A model generated the notes under the pieces. The model made no database searches and was not told where the DNA came from. It was given only the letters and a program-made list of their open reading frames with translations. A stretch of DNA of 64,000 nucleotides from UBA10649 sp965227045 (GTDB taxonomy: Bacteria > Actinomycetota > Actinomycetes > S36-B12), in contig OZ245718.1 of the NCBI GenBank assembly GCA_965227045.1, forward strand, positions 558,001 to 622,000, given 5' to 3'. The position numbers and the translations under genes are program-made. This document shows, one piece after another, positions 36,484 through 44,432 of this stretch (positions are counted from its first letter, which is position 1; every line of letters begins with the position of its first letter).

Positions 36484-37097
36484 TCGTCCACCGTAAGCGA
36501 GTCGTCCGACACTCCACCGGTGAGCCGATCCCAGACATCGTCCACCTGGAGCGCCGTCAGGACCAGATCGCTCGAGTTGTCGATCACGTAGTCGGCCGCG
36601 GCCCGTCGCTCCTCGCGGGTGGCCTGGAGCGCCATGCGGCGGCGCACGTCCTCCTCGTCCAGACCGCGCAGGTCAATCGCCCGGTCGAGCTGGATCTCCT
36701 CGGGCACGTCGACCACGACGACCACGTCGACCACCGACTCCTGGCCGGACTCGACGAGCAGGGGCATGTCGTACACGACGACGGTGTCGTCGGGCTGGGC
36801 GGCGAGCTGGCGCTCGGACTCGGCGCGGATGAGGGGGTGCATGATCGCGTTGAGCCGGGCGGTGGCGCTCGGATCGCTGAAGGCCAGCTTGGCGAGCTCG
36901 CCGCGGCTCAGGGCTCCGTTCGACTGCAGGATGCCTTCGCCGAACTCGGCCACGAGCGCGTCGAGTGCTGGCCCGCCGGGTTCAACGATGTCCCGTGCGA
37001 TCTGGTCGGCATCGACGAGCACGGCGCCGCAGTCGGCGAACATGCGTGCAACGGTGCTCTTGCCTGACCCGATGCCGCCCGTCAGCCCGATTCGCAC
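36480..37097 (-). CDS. coaE: Dephospho-CoA kinase
   Basis: A 205-residue enzyme of the last step of coenzyme A synthesis. The P-loop is GLTGGIGSGKST near residue 5; DADQIARDIVEPG and the lid segment with R-rich sequence near 140 are typical. GTG at 37097 was chosen because the P-loop then lies at the normal place and TAGTGT stands seven bases upstream (leaderless). An upstream extension of the frame would cross the divergent small gene. Actinobacterial CoaE can carry a C-terminal GrpB-like domain; this one does not. Confidence 0.94.
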   Translation of the reverse strand: MRIGLTGGIGSGKSTVARMFADCGAVLVDADQIARDIVEPGGPALDALVAEFGEGILQSNGALSRGELAKLAFSDPSATARLNAIMHPLIRAESERQLAAQPDDTVVVYDMPLLVESGQESVVDVVVVVDVPEEIQLDRAIDLRGLDEEDVRRRMALQATREERRAAADYVIDNSSDLVLTALQVDDVWDRLTGGVSDDSLTVDE

Positions 37098-37104
37098 TCT
37101 CCCG

Positions 37105-37110
37105 ACACTA
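37105..37110 (-). promoter_or_regulatory. -10 element, leaderless coaE-uvrB-terC operon
   Basis: TAGTGT on the minus strand, seven bases before the coaE GTG. Confidence 0.55.
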
Positions 37111-37131
37111 GTTGACGCACCCGTTGCGAGG

Positions 37132-37137
37132 TAGCGT
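37132..37137 (+). promoter_or_regulatory. -10 element, leaderless small gene
   Basis: TAGCGT followed by seven bases and the ATG at 37145, diverging from the coaE promoter 22 bases away. Confidence 0.5.
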
Positions 37138-37144
37138 CGGTCGC

Positions 37145-37291
37145 ATGGCATCCCACTACGGCATCTCGGCTGTGGAACTTGAGGCATCGGCGCGTATCCC
37201 CGAGTCGGCGCAGGTCGTTGAGATCCCGGGCCAGACGATGCCCGTGCCACACCTGTCTGGCGAGGACGAAGCAATCCGCGCCGGCGGTTGA
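37145..37291 (+). CDS. 48-residue hypothetical protein
   Basis: A small ORF that is too short for ordinary length cut-offs. It reads without interruption from ATG at 37145 to TGA at 37291, filling the divergent gap between coaE and the rpsA terminator. The product is hydrophilic, with no membrane segment or cysteine. It begins MASHYGISAVELEASARIP and ends HLSGEDEAIRAGG. Support comes from its context: a TANNNT hexamer at leaderless spacing, no other use for the 147 bases, and a strong hairpin 16 bases after the stop. I do not recognise the family and assign no function. Confidence 0.55.
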   Translation: MASHYGISAVELEASARIPESAQVVEIPGQTMPVPHLSGEDEAIRAGG

Positions 37292-37307
37292 CCCGAGGCT
37301 CGACATG

Positions 37308-37343
37308 ACGAAGGGGCGGGGCCATCTGGCCCCGCCCCTTCGT
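37308..37343. terminator. Bidirectional intrinsic terminator, rpsA / small gene
   Basis: A near-uninterrupted stem, ACGAAGGGGCGGGGCCA with its complement, around a tiny loop and followed by GTTTG on the plus strand. It lies between the convergent 48-residue ORF and rpsA. Confidence 0.85.
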
Positions 37344-37360
37344 TTGTGCTCAGTGTCGAA

Positions 37361-38818
37361 CTACTCGCCCGTGAGCTTGTCGCGGAGAGCCTGCAGCGCC
37401 TCGTCAGAGGCGAGCGTGCCCTCGGCGTCCTGCGACTCCGAGGAGTACGACGAGACAGACTCGCCGGACTCGAGCGCAGCAGCCTGGTCGGCCTCGCGTG
37501 CGTCGACGACCTGCTTGCGGTGCGCCTCCCAGCGATCGTGCGCCTCGGAGTACTGCTTCTCCCACTCGGCACGCTGATCCTCGGAGCCCGCACGCCATTC
37601 GCCCGTCTCCGGGTCGAAGCCGTCGGGTCCGATGTAGGCGCCGGCCTCGTTGAATGCCGGGGCCATGCCGTACAGGTACGGATCGAACTCGTCGCCCGAG
37701 ACACCCTCGGCCGAGTCGTTCGCCTGCTTCAGCGACAGCGAGATGCGACGACGCTCGAGGTCGATGTCGATGACGCGAACGAAGATGTCGTCATTGACCT
37801 GGACGATCTGCTCAGGCAGCTCGATGTGGCGCTCGGCCAGCTCGGAGATGTGCACGAGGCCCTCGATGCCCTCTTCGACGCGAACGAATGCGCCGAACGG
37901 GACGAGCTTGGTGACCTTGCCGGGCACGACCTGACCGATCTGGTGGGTCCGGGCGAAGTGCTGCCACGGATCCTCCTGCGTCGCCTTGAGCGACAGCGAG
38001 ACGCGCTCGCGGTCCATGTCGACGTCGAGAACCTCGACGGTGACCTCCTGGCCGACCTCGACAACCTCTGAGGGGTGGTCGATGTGCTTCCAGGACAGCT
38101 CGGACACGTGCACGAGTCCGTCGACGCCGCCGAGATCGACGAAGGCGCCGAAGTTGACGATCGAGGACACGACACCGTTGCGGATCTGGCCCTTCTGGAG
38201 CTGCGTGAGGAAGGTCTGACGGACCTCGCTCTGCGTCTGCTCAAGCCACGCGCGACGCGACAGGACCACGTTGTTGCGGTTCTTGTCGAGCTCGATGATC
38301 TTCGCCTCGAGCGTCTTGCCGACGTAGGGCTGCAGGTCGCGCACGCGACGCATCTCCACGAGCGACGCGGGAAGGAAGCCGCGAAGTCCGATGTCCAGGA
38401 TCAGGCCGCCCTTGACGACCTCGATGACCTGGCCCTCGACGACGCCATCTTCTTCCTTGATGCGCTCGATGGTGCCCCATGCCCGCTCGTACTGAGCGCG
38501 CTTCTTGGACAGGATCAGCCGGCCTTCCTTGTCCTCCTTGGTGAGGACGAGGGCCTCGACGCGGTCACCCACGGAGACAACCTGGCTGGGATCGACATCG
38601 TGCTTGATGGACAGTTCGCGTGAGGGAATGACACCCTCGGTCTTGTAGCCGATGTCGAGAAGGACCTCATCGCGGTCCACCTTGACGATGGTGCCCTCGA
38701 CGATGTCTCCGTCATTGAAGTACTTGATCGTTGCGTCAATCGCGGCCATGAAGTCTTCGGCGCTGCCGATGTCGTTGATGGCGACCTGAGGCGAGACGGC
38801 GGTGGTAGAAATGCTCAT
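37361..38818 (-). CDS. rpsA: 30S ribosomal protein S1
   Basis: A 485-residue S1 with four S1 RNA-binding repeats, starting near residues 35, 120, 208 and 293 (for example GDIVEGTIVKVDRDEVLLDIGYK and GAFVDLGGVDGLVHVSELSW), followed by an acidic, low-complexity tail. Four repeats and this length are standard for actinobacteria (Escherichia coli has six). It helps recruit mRNAs with structured leaders; leaderless mRNAs, common here, do not need it. The ATG at 38818 is preceded by a leader of about 45 bases from TAGCCT at 38871-38876. Confidence 0.96.
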   Translation of the reverse strand: MSISTTAVSPQVAINDIGSAEDFMAAIDATIKYFNDGDIVEGTIVKVDRDEVLLDIGYKTEGVIPSRELSIKHDVDPSQVVSVGDRVEALVLTKEDKEGRLILSKKRAQYERAWGTIERIKEEDGVVEGQVIEVVKGGLILDIGLRGFLPASLVEMRRVRDLQPYVGKTLEAKIIELDKNRNNVVLSRRAWLEQTQSEVRQTFLTQLQKGQIRNGVVSSIVNFGAFVDLGGVDGLVHVSELSWKHIDHPSEVVEVGQEVTVEVLDVDMDRERVSLSLKATQEDPWQHFARTHQIGQVVPGKVTKLVPFGAFVRVEEGIEGLVHISELAERHIELPEQIVQVNDDIFVRVIDIDLERRRISLSLKQANDSAEGVSGDEFDPYLYGMAPAFNEAGAYIGPDGFDPETGEWRAGSEDQRAEWEKQYSEAHDRWEAHRKQVVDAREADQAAALESGESVSSYSSESQDAEGTLASDEALQALRDKLTGE

Positions 38819-38870
38819 GTAGTAGGGATCTCTTCGTTGATGGGGTGCCACGCGGTTGCGAGGCCCCACA

Positions 38871-38876
38871 AGGCTA
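38871..38876 (-). promoter_or_regulatory. -10 element of rpsA
   Basis: TAGCCT on the minus strand in the 89-base gap after the polA stop. It gives rpsA a leader of about 45 bases. Confidence 0.4.
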
Positions 38877-38907
38877 CTCCCCCTCAGCGGGCGGCCGAGC
38901 CACGCCC

Positions 38908-41571
38908 CTAGTGCGCCGCCTCGTGCCAGGTGGTGCCGAAACCGACCGACACGTCGAGCGGGACCGAGAGTTCGGCGGCGTCGGCCATCGCCTTCCTCAC
39001 GAGCACCTCGAGGGGCTCCTTCTCCCCTGGGAAGACCTCGAGCACCAGTTCGTCGTGAACCTGCAGGAGCAGGCGGCTGCGCATGCCCGCCGCGGCCAGC
39101 GCCGTCTGAACGTTGAGCATGGAGACCTTGACGATGTCGGCGGCGGTGCCCTGGATAGGGGCATTGAGCGCCATCCGCTCGGCCATCTCCCGCCGCTGCC
39201 GGTTGTCGCTGTTCAGGTCGGGCAGGAAACGGCGCCGGCCCAGCATCGTCTCGGTGTAGCCCTGCATCCGGGCGTTCTCGACGATCTCGCCGAGATAGTC
39301 GCGCACACCGCCGAAGCGCAGGAAGTACTCGTCCATGAGGCCGCGCGCCTGGTCCGGGGAGATGTCCAGCTGCTGGGCGAGGCCGTACGGCGACAGGCCG
39401 TACGCGAGGCCATAGGACATCGCCTTGATCCGACGCCGCATCTCGGCGTCGACCTCGCCCGGATCGACGCTGAACACCCGGCTGGCGACCGTGGTGTGCA
39501 GGTCCTCCCCGCTGCGGAAGGCGTCGATGAGACCGGTGTCCTCGGACAGGTGGGCCATGATCCGCATCTCGATCTGGCTGTAGTCGGCGGTGAGCAGGCT
39601 CTCGAATCCCTCGCCCGCGACGAAGCAGGCACGGATGCGCCGCCCCGCGTCGGTGCGGATGGGGATGTTCTGCAGGTTGGGGTCGGTGCTCGAGAGGCGC
39701 CCGGTCGCCGCGGCCGTCTGCACATAGGTGGTGTGCACACGGTGCGCCTCGTCGGCGAGGGGGATCAGTCCATCGACGGTCTGCCGCAGGCGCGACCGGT
39801 CGCGCCAGGCCAGCAACTGCTCGAGGAGGGGGTCCTGCGTCTGGACGAAGAGCTGCTGCAAGGCCTCGGCATCCGTGGTGTAGCCGGTCTTGATCTTCTT
39901 GGTCTTCGGCAGGTTCATCTCGCCGAACAGGATCTCCTGCAACTGCTTCGGCGAGCCGAGGTTGAACGGCCGGCCGACGAGGTCGTGCGCCTGTTCCTCG
40001 GCCGCGCGCATGTCGGCCCCGAACTCCTCGGACAGGCCCCGCAGTCCCGGCAGGTCGACAGCGATGCCGGCGTGCTCCATCTCCGCGAGGATCGTGACGA
40101 GCGGCACCTCGAGGTCGTGCAGCAGATGAAGGACTCCCTGAGCCGTCAGTCGAGCCTCGAGCTCGGCCGTGAGGTCACGGATCGCGACTGCCTGCTTGGC
40201 GAGCTCGAGAGCGGAGCCCTCTCCCGTGTCGAACAGCATCTGCCCGGCCTTGGAGTCTGCGGAGAGCGAGAGGCCCAGAACGCGCTCGGCGACGTCGGAG
40301 AGCGAGTACCCGCGATGGCCCGGAGCGTCGAGATACGCCGCGAGTGCCGTGTCGCAGCGAAGCCCGCCCATCGTGCGACCACTGGCAAGGAGCGCGAGCG
40401 CCGGGCCCTTGGCATCGTGCAGGCTCTTGGTGAAGGTGGCGTCGGCCAGCCAGTCGAGGACCGCGGCCGCCGTCTGGGCCTCGGTGCAGTCGAGTACGGC
40501 GACCATGGCACGCGAGTCGACGACTGCGACGGAATCGATCTCCCCGACCCCACTTCCCCATCGGCCTGTGACCGCGACGGCACAGACGCCTTGAGCTCCG
40601 GCAAGCCACGCCGCGGCATCGGCACCCGCGGGCTGCACGACCTCAGGGCCGTCGTCGGTCGTGGCCGCCGAGGGCTCGGGGTCATCGGCGCTCGCGGGCC
40701 GCACGTTGTCGAGTCGTTCGCGAAGAGCCCTGAACTGCAGCGTGTCGAAGAGCTGGTCGACGGCCGCGCGATCCCAGGAGCCGAACTCGCAGGCATCGAG
40801 CTCGAGGTCGATCGGCACGTCATCGACGAGCCGCGTCAGGTGGCTGTTGATCAGAACCTGCGGGAGCGCCTCCCTCAGGGCGTCACCTACCTTGCCTCCT
40901 ACCGTGTCGACCCGGTCGACCAGGTCGCCGAGTGAGCCGTACTCGCGGATCCACTTCGCGGCTGTCTTCTCACCCACTCCGGGGATTCCCGGCAGGTTGT
41001 CGCTGGGATCCCCGCGCAGGGCCGCGTAGTCCGGGTACTGCGCAGGAGTCAGGCCGTACTTCTCCTCGACCGCCTCAGGTGTCATGCGGGCCAGGTCGCT
41101 GACACCCTTCTTCGGGTACAGGACGGTGACGCGATCGCTGACGAGCTGGAAGGCGTCGCGGTCGCCGGTGACGATTCCGACATTCATGTCGCGGTCGGCC
41201 GACTGCCGGACCAGCGTCGCGATGATGTCGTCGGCCTCGAACCCGTCAACGCTGACGACGGGGATCCCGAGCGCCATGAGGACCTCGCGGACCAGGTCGA
41301 CCTGGCCGGCGAACTGCGTCGGCGAGCTGGCGCGATTGGCCTTGTACTCGGGGAACGACTCGGAGCGGAAGGTCTTGCGCGAGACGTCGAAGGCAACCAC
41401 GACGTGGGTCGGCTTCTCATCGCGAAGGACATTGATGAGCATCGACGTGAAGCCGAAGACGGCGTTTGTGGGCTGTCCGGTGGTCGTGGAGAAGTTCTCG
41501 ACCGGCAGCGCGTAAAAAGCCCGGTAAGCCAGGGAGTGCCCATCAAGAAGCAGGAGCTTCGAAGTCGCCAC
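38908..41571 (-). CDS. polA: DNA polymerase I
   Basis: An 887-residue family A polymerase. The N-terminal 5'-3' flap nuclease covers about 1-290 (LLLDGHSLAYRAFYAL, DGFEADDIIATLV, HH2 LPGIPGVGEKTA). The middle DnaQ-like domain (about 310-480) lacks the acidic DxE metal ligands, so proofreading is probably absent, as is usual in actinobacteria. The polymerase domain has DPNLQNIPIRT, motif A DYSQIEMRI and motif C QVHDELVLEV. The start is GTG at 41571, with TAGGAT seven bases upstream (leaderless). Confidence 0.96.
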   Translation of the reverse strand: MATSKLLLLDGHSLAYRAFYALPVENFSTTTGQPTNAVFGFTSMLINVLRDEKPTHVVVAFDVSRKTFRSESFPEYKANRASSPTQFAGQVDLVREVLMALGIPVVSVDGFEADDIIATLVRQSADRDMNVGIVTGDRDAFQLVSDRVTVLYPKKGVSDLARMTPEAVEEKYGLTPAQYPDYAALRGDPSDNLPGIPGVGEKTAAKWIREYGSLGDLVDRVDTVGGKVGDALREALPQVLINSHLTRLVDDVPIDLELDACEFGSWDRAAVDQLFDTLQFRALRERLDNVRPASADDPEPSAATTDDGPEVVQPAGADAAAWLAGAQGVCAVAVTGRWGSGVGEIDSVAVVDSRAMVAVLDCTEAQTAAAVLDWLADATFTKSLHDAKGPALALLASGRTMGGLRCDTALAAYLDAPGHRGYSLSDVAERVLGLSLSADSKAGQMLFDTGEGSALELAKQAVAIRDLTAELEARLTAQGVLHLLHDLEVPLVTILAEMEHAGIAVDLPGLRGLSEEFGADMRAAEEQAHDLVGRPFNLGSPKQLQEILFGEMNLPKTKKIKTGYTTDAEALQQLFVQTQDPLLEQLLAWRDRSRLRQTVDGLIPLADEAHRVHTTYVQTAAATGRLSSTDPNLQNIPIRTDAGRRIRACFVAGEGFESLLTADYSQIEMRIMAHLSEDTGLIDAFRSGEDLHTTVASRVFSVDPGEVDAEMRRRIKAMSYGLAYGLSPYGLAQQLDISPDQARGLMDEYFLRFGGVRDYLGEIVENARMQGYTETMLGRRRFLPDLNSDNRQRREMAERMALNAPIQGTAADIVKVSMLNVQTALAAAGMRSRLLLQVHDELVLEVFPGEKEPLEVLVRKAMADAAELSVPLDVSVGFGTTWHEAAH

Positions 41572-41578
41572 GTTCTGG

Positions 41579-41584
41579 ATCCTA
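41579..41584 (-). promoter_or_regulatory. -10 element, leaderless polA
   Basis: TAGGAT on the minus strand, seven bases before the polA GTG. It shares two bases with the divergent hexamer at 41583-41588. Confidence 0.55.
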
Positions 41585-41588
41585 TTCT
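41583..41588 (+). promoter_or_regulatory. -10 element, leaderless thioesterase gene
   Basis: TATTCT followed by six bases and the ATG at 41595. It overlaps the polA -10, so the two promoters cannot be opened at once. Confidence 0.6.
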
Positions 41589-41594
41589 GAGGGC

Positions 41595-41993
41595 ATGACG
41601 ATCGAACTGCCTCCGAGTCCGGGACCGCTCGCCGAGAAGATGGGCGTCCGGATCGTCGAGGCGCGACCTGGGCATGTGGTCGCGACGATGCCGGTGGAGG
41701 GCAACACCCAGCCGTTCGGCCTGCTCCACGGAGGCGCGAGTGCGGTGCTGGCCGAGACGGTGGGCTCGATCGCGGGCTGGCTGCATGCCGGTCCCGGCAA
41801 CGCGGTCGTCGGCGTCGATCTGTCCTGCACGCACCACCGCGCTGCCCGCGAGGGGAGCGTCACGGCCACCGCGACACCCCTTAGCGAGGGACGGACGGTG
41901 TGCTCCTACGACATCCGGATCACCGACGATGACGGCCGGGCGGTCTGCACCGCCCGCCTCACCTGCCTGATCCGCCCGCTTTCGGGGAACTGA
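41595..41993 (+). CDS. PaaI-type hotdog-fold thioesterase
   Basis: A 132-residue hotdog-fold protein of the PaaI/YbgC-like thioesterase group, which hydrolyses acyl- or aryl-CoA. The family segment is TQPFGLLHGGASAVLAET near residues 37-54, where the His-Gly-Gly and the Glu form the active site. The C-terminal strands read VCSYDIRITDDDGRAVCTARLTCLI. The start at 41595 is supported by the leaderless hexamer and the family N-terminus. It diverges from polA with overlapping promoters. The natural substrate is unknown. Confidence 0.9.
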   Translation: MTIELPPSPGPLAEKMGVRIVEARPGHVVATMPVEGNTQPFGLLHGGASAVLAETVGSIAGWLHAGPGNAVVGVDLSCTHHRAAREGSVTATATPLSEGRTVCSYDIRITDDDGRAVCTARLTCLIRPLSGN

Positions 41994-42012
41994 ACGCAAG
42001 GCAACAAATCCG

Positions 42013-42037
42013 GTAACAACCCGGTTACACAGATGCT
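42013..42037. promoter_or_regulatory. GTAAC-N6-GTTAC dyad plus GATGCT upstream of livH
   Basis: The dyad is at 42013-42028, with GATGCT at 42032-42037. Almost the same block lies upstream of livK at 48610-48633. It is a candidate operator of the liv genes. The likely livH -10 is TATGCT at 42062-42067, within the second copy of an ATGCTCCCCA direct repeat. Confidence 0.5.
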
Positions 42038-42061
42038 CCCCAACCGTCACGACTTCGGCTA

Positions 42062-42067
42062 TATGCT
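42062..42067 (+). promoter_or_regulatory. -10 element of the livHMGF operon
   Basis: TATGCT, which would start transcription near 42074 and leave about 73 bases of leader, ending in AAAGGGGA before the GTG at 42147. Confidence 0.4.
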
Positions 42068-42146
42068 CCCCACGCTGGCCGACGCCAGCAGCGCTTGATC
42101 GGGTCCGACGACTCGATCCATGAGCGGCACCGAAAGGGGACCAGGC

Positions 42147-43427
42147 GTGCAGCGACGAGTCTTGGCGGCCTTCGGCGCCATCGTCATCGCGCTCCTCGCC
42201 CTGTTCACCTTGGCTCAGCCGGCCGCCGCCGAAGGCGAGCAGATCAGCGGACGGATCGAGAACCGAGCGGACGGCAAGAAGATCCCCATTGAGGGCGTCG
42301 TCATCACGGTCACCGGACCTAGTGGGTTTAGCGAGTCGGCGACGACAGGTGCTGACGGCAAGTGGGTGATCCCGGTCCCCGGACAGGGCGCCTACGAGGT
42401 CACCATCGACACCGAGACGCTCCCCGACGGCGTTGGCCTCACGGAAGCCGACAAGGTCACCATCACCACCAACGTCGTTCCCCCGAATGTCCGTCGGATT
42501 GTCATCTTTCCCCTGGGCGAGAGCAGTTCCTCGGGCGGAACCTCCACCTGGGAGCAAGCCGCACAGCTGACCGTGGAGGGCTTCAGGTTCGGGCTGCTCA
42601 TCGCGCTCGGTGCCCTTGGCCTGTCGCTCATCTATGGCACCACAGGGCTGACCAACTTCGCCCATGGCGAGATCATCACCTTCGGCGCCCTGGCGACTTA
42701 CACGCTGAACGTCGGGTTCAACCTGCCGCTGCTGCTCGCCGCGATCATCGGCTTGGTACTCACGGCCATCTTCGGCGGTCTGCAGAACCGATTGCTCTGG
42801 AAACCGCTGCGCAAGCGCGGCACCGGCCTGATCGCGATGATGATCGTCTCGATCGGCCTGGCCATCATGCTGCGCAACCTCTTCCTGTTCTTCTACGGCG
42901 GCGAGAAGAAGGCATACTCGGAGTTCGTCGGCCTCGCCGGCATCAACTTCGGGCCTGTCGCGCTCACGCCATCGGACCTCGTGGCTGTCGCGATCGCCAT
43001 CATCGCCCTTGCAGTGGTCGTGATCGGCGTGCAGCGAACCCGCCTCGGCAAGGCGACCCGGGCCGTGTCGGACAACCCCGCCCTTGCCTCCAGCGCCGGC
43101 ATCGACGTCGAGCGAGTTATCGAGGTCGTGTGGGTCGTCGGCGCGGCACTCGCCGGCCTGGCCGGAATCCTGCTGGCGTTCACGCAGCAGGTCTCGTTCC
43201 AGATGGGCTTCCAGGTCCTGCTCCTCATCTTCGCCGCCGTCACACTCGGCGGACTGGGAACCATTTGGGGCGCGATCATCGGCTCCATCGTCGTCGGACT
43301 GTTCCTCCAGTTGAGCACGCTGATCATCCCGCCGGAGCTCAAGAACGTCGGCGCGCTCGCCGTGCTTATCGTGATCCTGCTTGTCCGTCCGTACGGCCTG
43401 CTTGGCCGTAAAGAGCGCGTGGGTTAG
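42147..43427 (+). CDS. livH: LivH-type ABC permease with exported N-terminal domain
   Basis: A 426-residue protein. Residues 137-426 form an ordinary LivH permease of the branched-chain amino-acid transporter family (LSLIYGTTGLTNFAHGEIITFGA; LGKATRAVSDNPALASSAGI; GGLGTIWGAIIGSI). The preceding 136 residues are extra: a Sec-type signal peptide with a likely cut after A28, a beta-rich domain (32-123) resembling carboxypeptidase-regulatory or SdrD_B-like folds, and a Ser/Gly linker. The GTG at 42147 is preferred because AAAGGGGA precedes it; an ATG at 42120 would only add nine residues. It leads livHMGF. The ligand class is by family only. Confidence 0.88.
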   Translation: MQRRVLAAFGAIVIALLALFTLAQPAAAEGEQISGRIENRADGKKIPIEGVVITVTGPSGFSESATTGADGKWVIPVPGQGAYEVTIDTETLPDGVGLTEADKVTITTNVVPPNVRRIVIFPLGESSSSGGTSTWEQAAQLTVEGFRFGLLIALGALGLSLIYGTTGLTNFAHGEIITFGALATYTLNVGFNLPLLLAAIIGLVLTAIFGGLQNRLLWKPLRKRGTGLIAMMIVSIGLAIMLRNLFLFFYGGEKKAYSEFVGLAGINFGPVALTPSDLVAVAIAIIALAVVVIGVQRTRLGKATRAVSDNPALASSAGIDVERVIEVVWVVGAALAGLAGILLAFTQQVSFQMGFQVLLLIFAAVTLGGLGTIWGAIIGSIVVGLFLQLSTLIIPPELKNVGALAVLIVILLVRPYGLLGRKERVG

Positions 43428-43439
43428 GGGGCGACCAGA

Positions 43440-44432
43440 ATGGACTGGAGTTTCATCTCGTCGGTCACTCTGCAATCGGCGTTCGGCGTCTCGGCGATCG
43501 TCTTCGGTCTGGCAGCCATCGGACTGAACATCCAATTCGGCTACACCGGCCTCCTCAACTTCGGCCAGTCGGCATTCCTCGCCGTGTCCGCGTATTCGCT
43601 CGCCGTGCTGGTGTCCGAGATGGGCTTCAACTTCTGGATCGGCATCGTCGTCGGCATCCTCGCGGCCATCGTGCTCGCCCTGCTGCTAGGCATCCCCACA
43701 CTCAGGCTGAGGGCCGACTACCTCGCCATCGTCACCATCGCGGCTGCGGAGATCGTCAGGCTGTTGTTGCGCTCGGTCACGCTGAAGGACGTCTTCGGCG
43801 GCTCCGACGGCATCAACGACTTCAGTGACGGCTTCTACTCGCTGAACTTCATCCCCACCCGTCAGTTCGACATCGGCCCGGTGTCCCTCAGCCAGGACGA
43901 GGTGTTCGTGCTGATTGTCGGCTGGGCGCTGGTGGCCCTGGCCGTGCTTCTCAGCTGGCTCCTCGTCCGCTCACCGTGGGGGCGAGTCGTCAAGGGCATT
44001 CGCGAGGACGAGGACGCGGTTCGCAGCCTCGGCAAGAACGTCTACATGTACAAGATGCAGGCGCTCGTCATCGGCGGTGTGCTGGGCTGCCTCGGCGGAT
44101 TCATCTACGCGCTGGGCCAGCGCGCTGTGCAGCCGGACTTCTTCGGCACGGACTCCACCTTCTTCGTCTACGCGATCCTCATCCTCGGCGGTGCCGCACG
44201 GGTCTTCGGCCCGGTCCTCGGCACGGTCATCTTCTGGGCGCTCATCCAGGGCTCGGACGTCATCCTCCGCTCGGGTATCGATGCGGGTTACCCTGGATTC
44301 TCGTTGATGACGGGCAGCCAGGCCGCCGTCATTCGCTTCATCCTCGTGGGTGCTGGTCTGATGGCGTTGATGATCTTCAGGCCGCAAGGAATCCTCGGAG
44401 ACCGAAATGAGTTGGCTCTCGATGCCCGATAG
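43440..44432 (+). CDS. livM: LivM-type ABC permease
   Basis: A 330-residue polytopic membrane protein, second permease of the liv importer. GYTGLLNFGQSAFLAVSAY near residues 34-52 and LRADYLAIVTIAAAEIVRL near 97-115 are family signatures, and KGIREDEDAVRSLGKN is the cytoplasmic coupling loop that touches the ATPases. A GGGGG-rich ribosome-binding site precedes the ATG. It overlaps livG by 26 bases, more than the usual 4 bases. Confidence 0.93.
   Translation: MDWSFISSVTLQSAFGVSAIVFGLAAIGLNIQFGYTGLLNFGQSAFLAVSAYSLAVLVSEMGFNFWIGIVVGILAAIVLALLLGIPTLRLRADYLAIVTIAAAEIVRLLLRSVTLKDVFGGSDGINDFSDGFYSLNFIPTRQFDIGPVSLSQDEVFVLIVGWALVALAVLLSWLLVRSPWGRVVKGIREDEDAVRSLGKNVYMYKMQALVIGGVLGCLGGFIYALGQRAVQPDFFGTDSTFFVYAILILGGAARVFGPVLGTVIFWALIQGSDVILRSGIDAGYPGFSLMTGSQAAVIRFILVGAGLMALMIFRPQGILGDRNELALDAR

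Noticed and set aside
34711..36591. A 626-codon open frame on the plus strand opposite uvrB
   Set aside because: The minus strand encodes a full-length UvrB with all motifs; the plus frame has no recognisable domain or promoter.
38845..40935. A 696-codon open frame on the plus strand opposite polA
   Set aside because: Shadow of polA, for the same reasons; it also crosses the rpsA promoter region.
38908..41571. Missing exonuclease residues in PolA as a sign of a broken gene
   Set aside because: Loss of the proofreading acidic residues with retention of the domain is common in actinobacterial PolA; the rest of the protein is intact.
42013..42028. A firm GlnR-box assignment upstream of livH
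   Set aside because: The spacing fits at livH but is one base short at livK, and glnR itself is not in the window. Kept only as an unassigned shared dyad.
41184..43535. A 783-codon open frame on the minus strand across livH and the 5' part of polA
   Set aside because: It is antisense to livH and the thioesterase and out of frame with polA. Its translation is low-complexity and Arg/Asp/Glu-rich, as expected of a shadow frame in GC-rich coding DNA.
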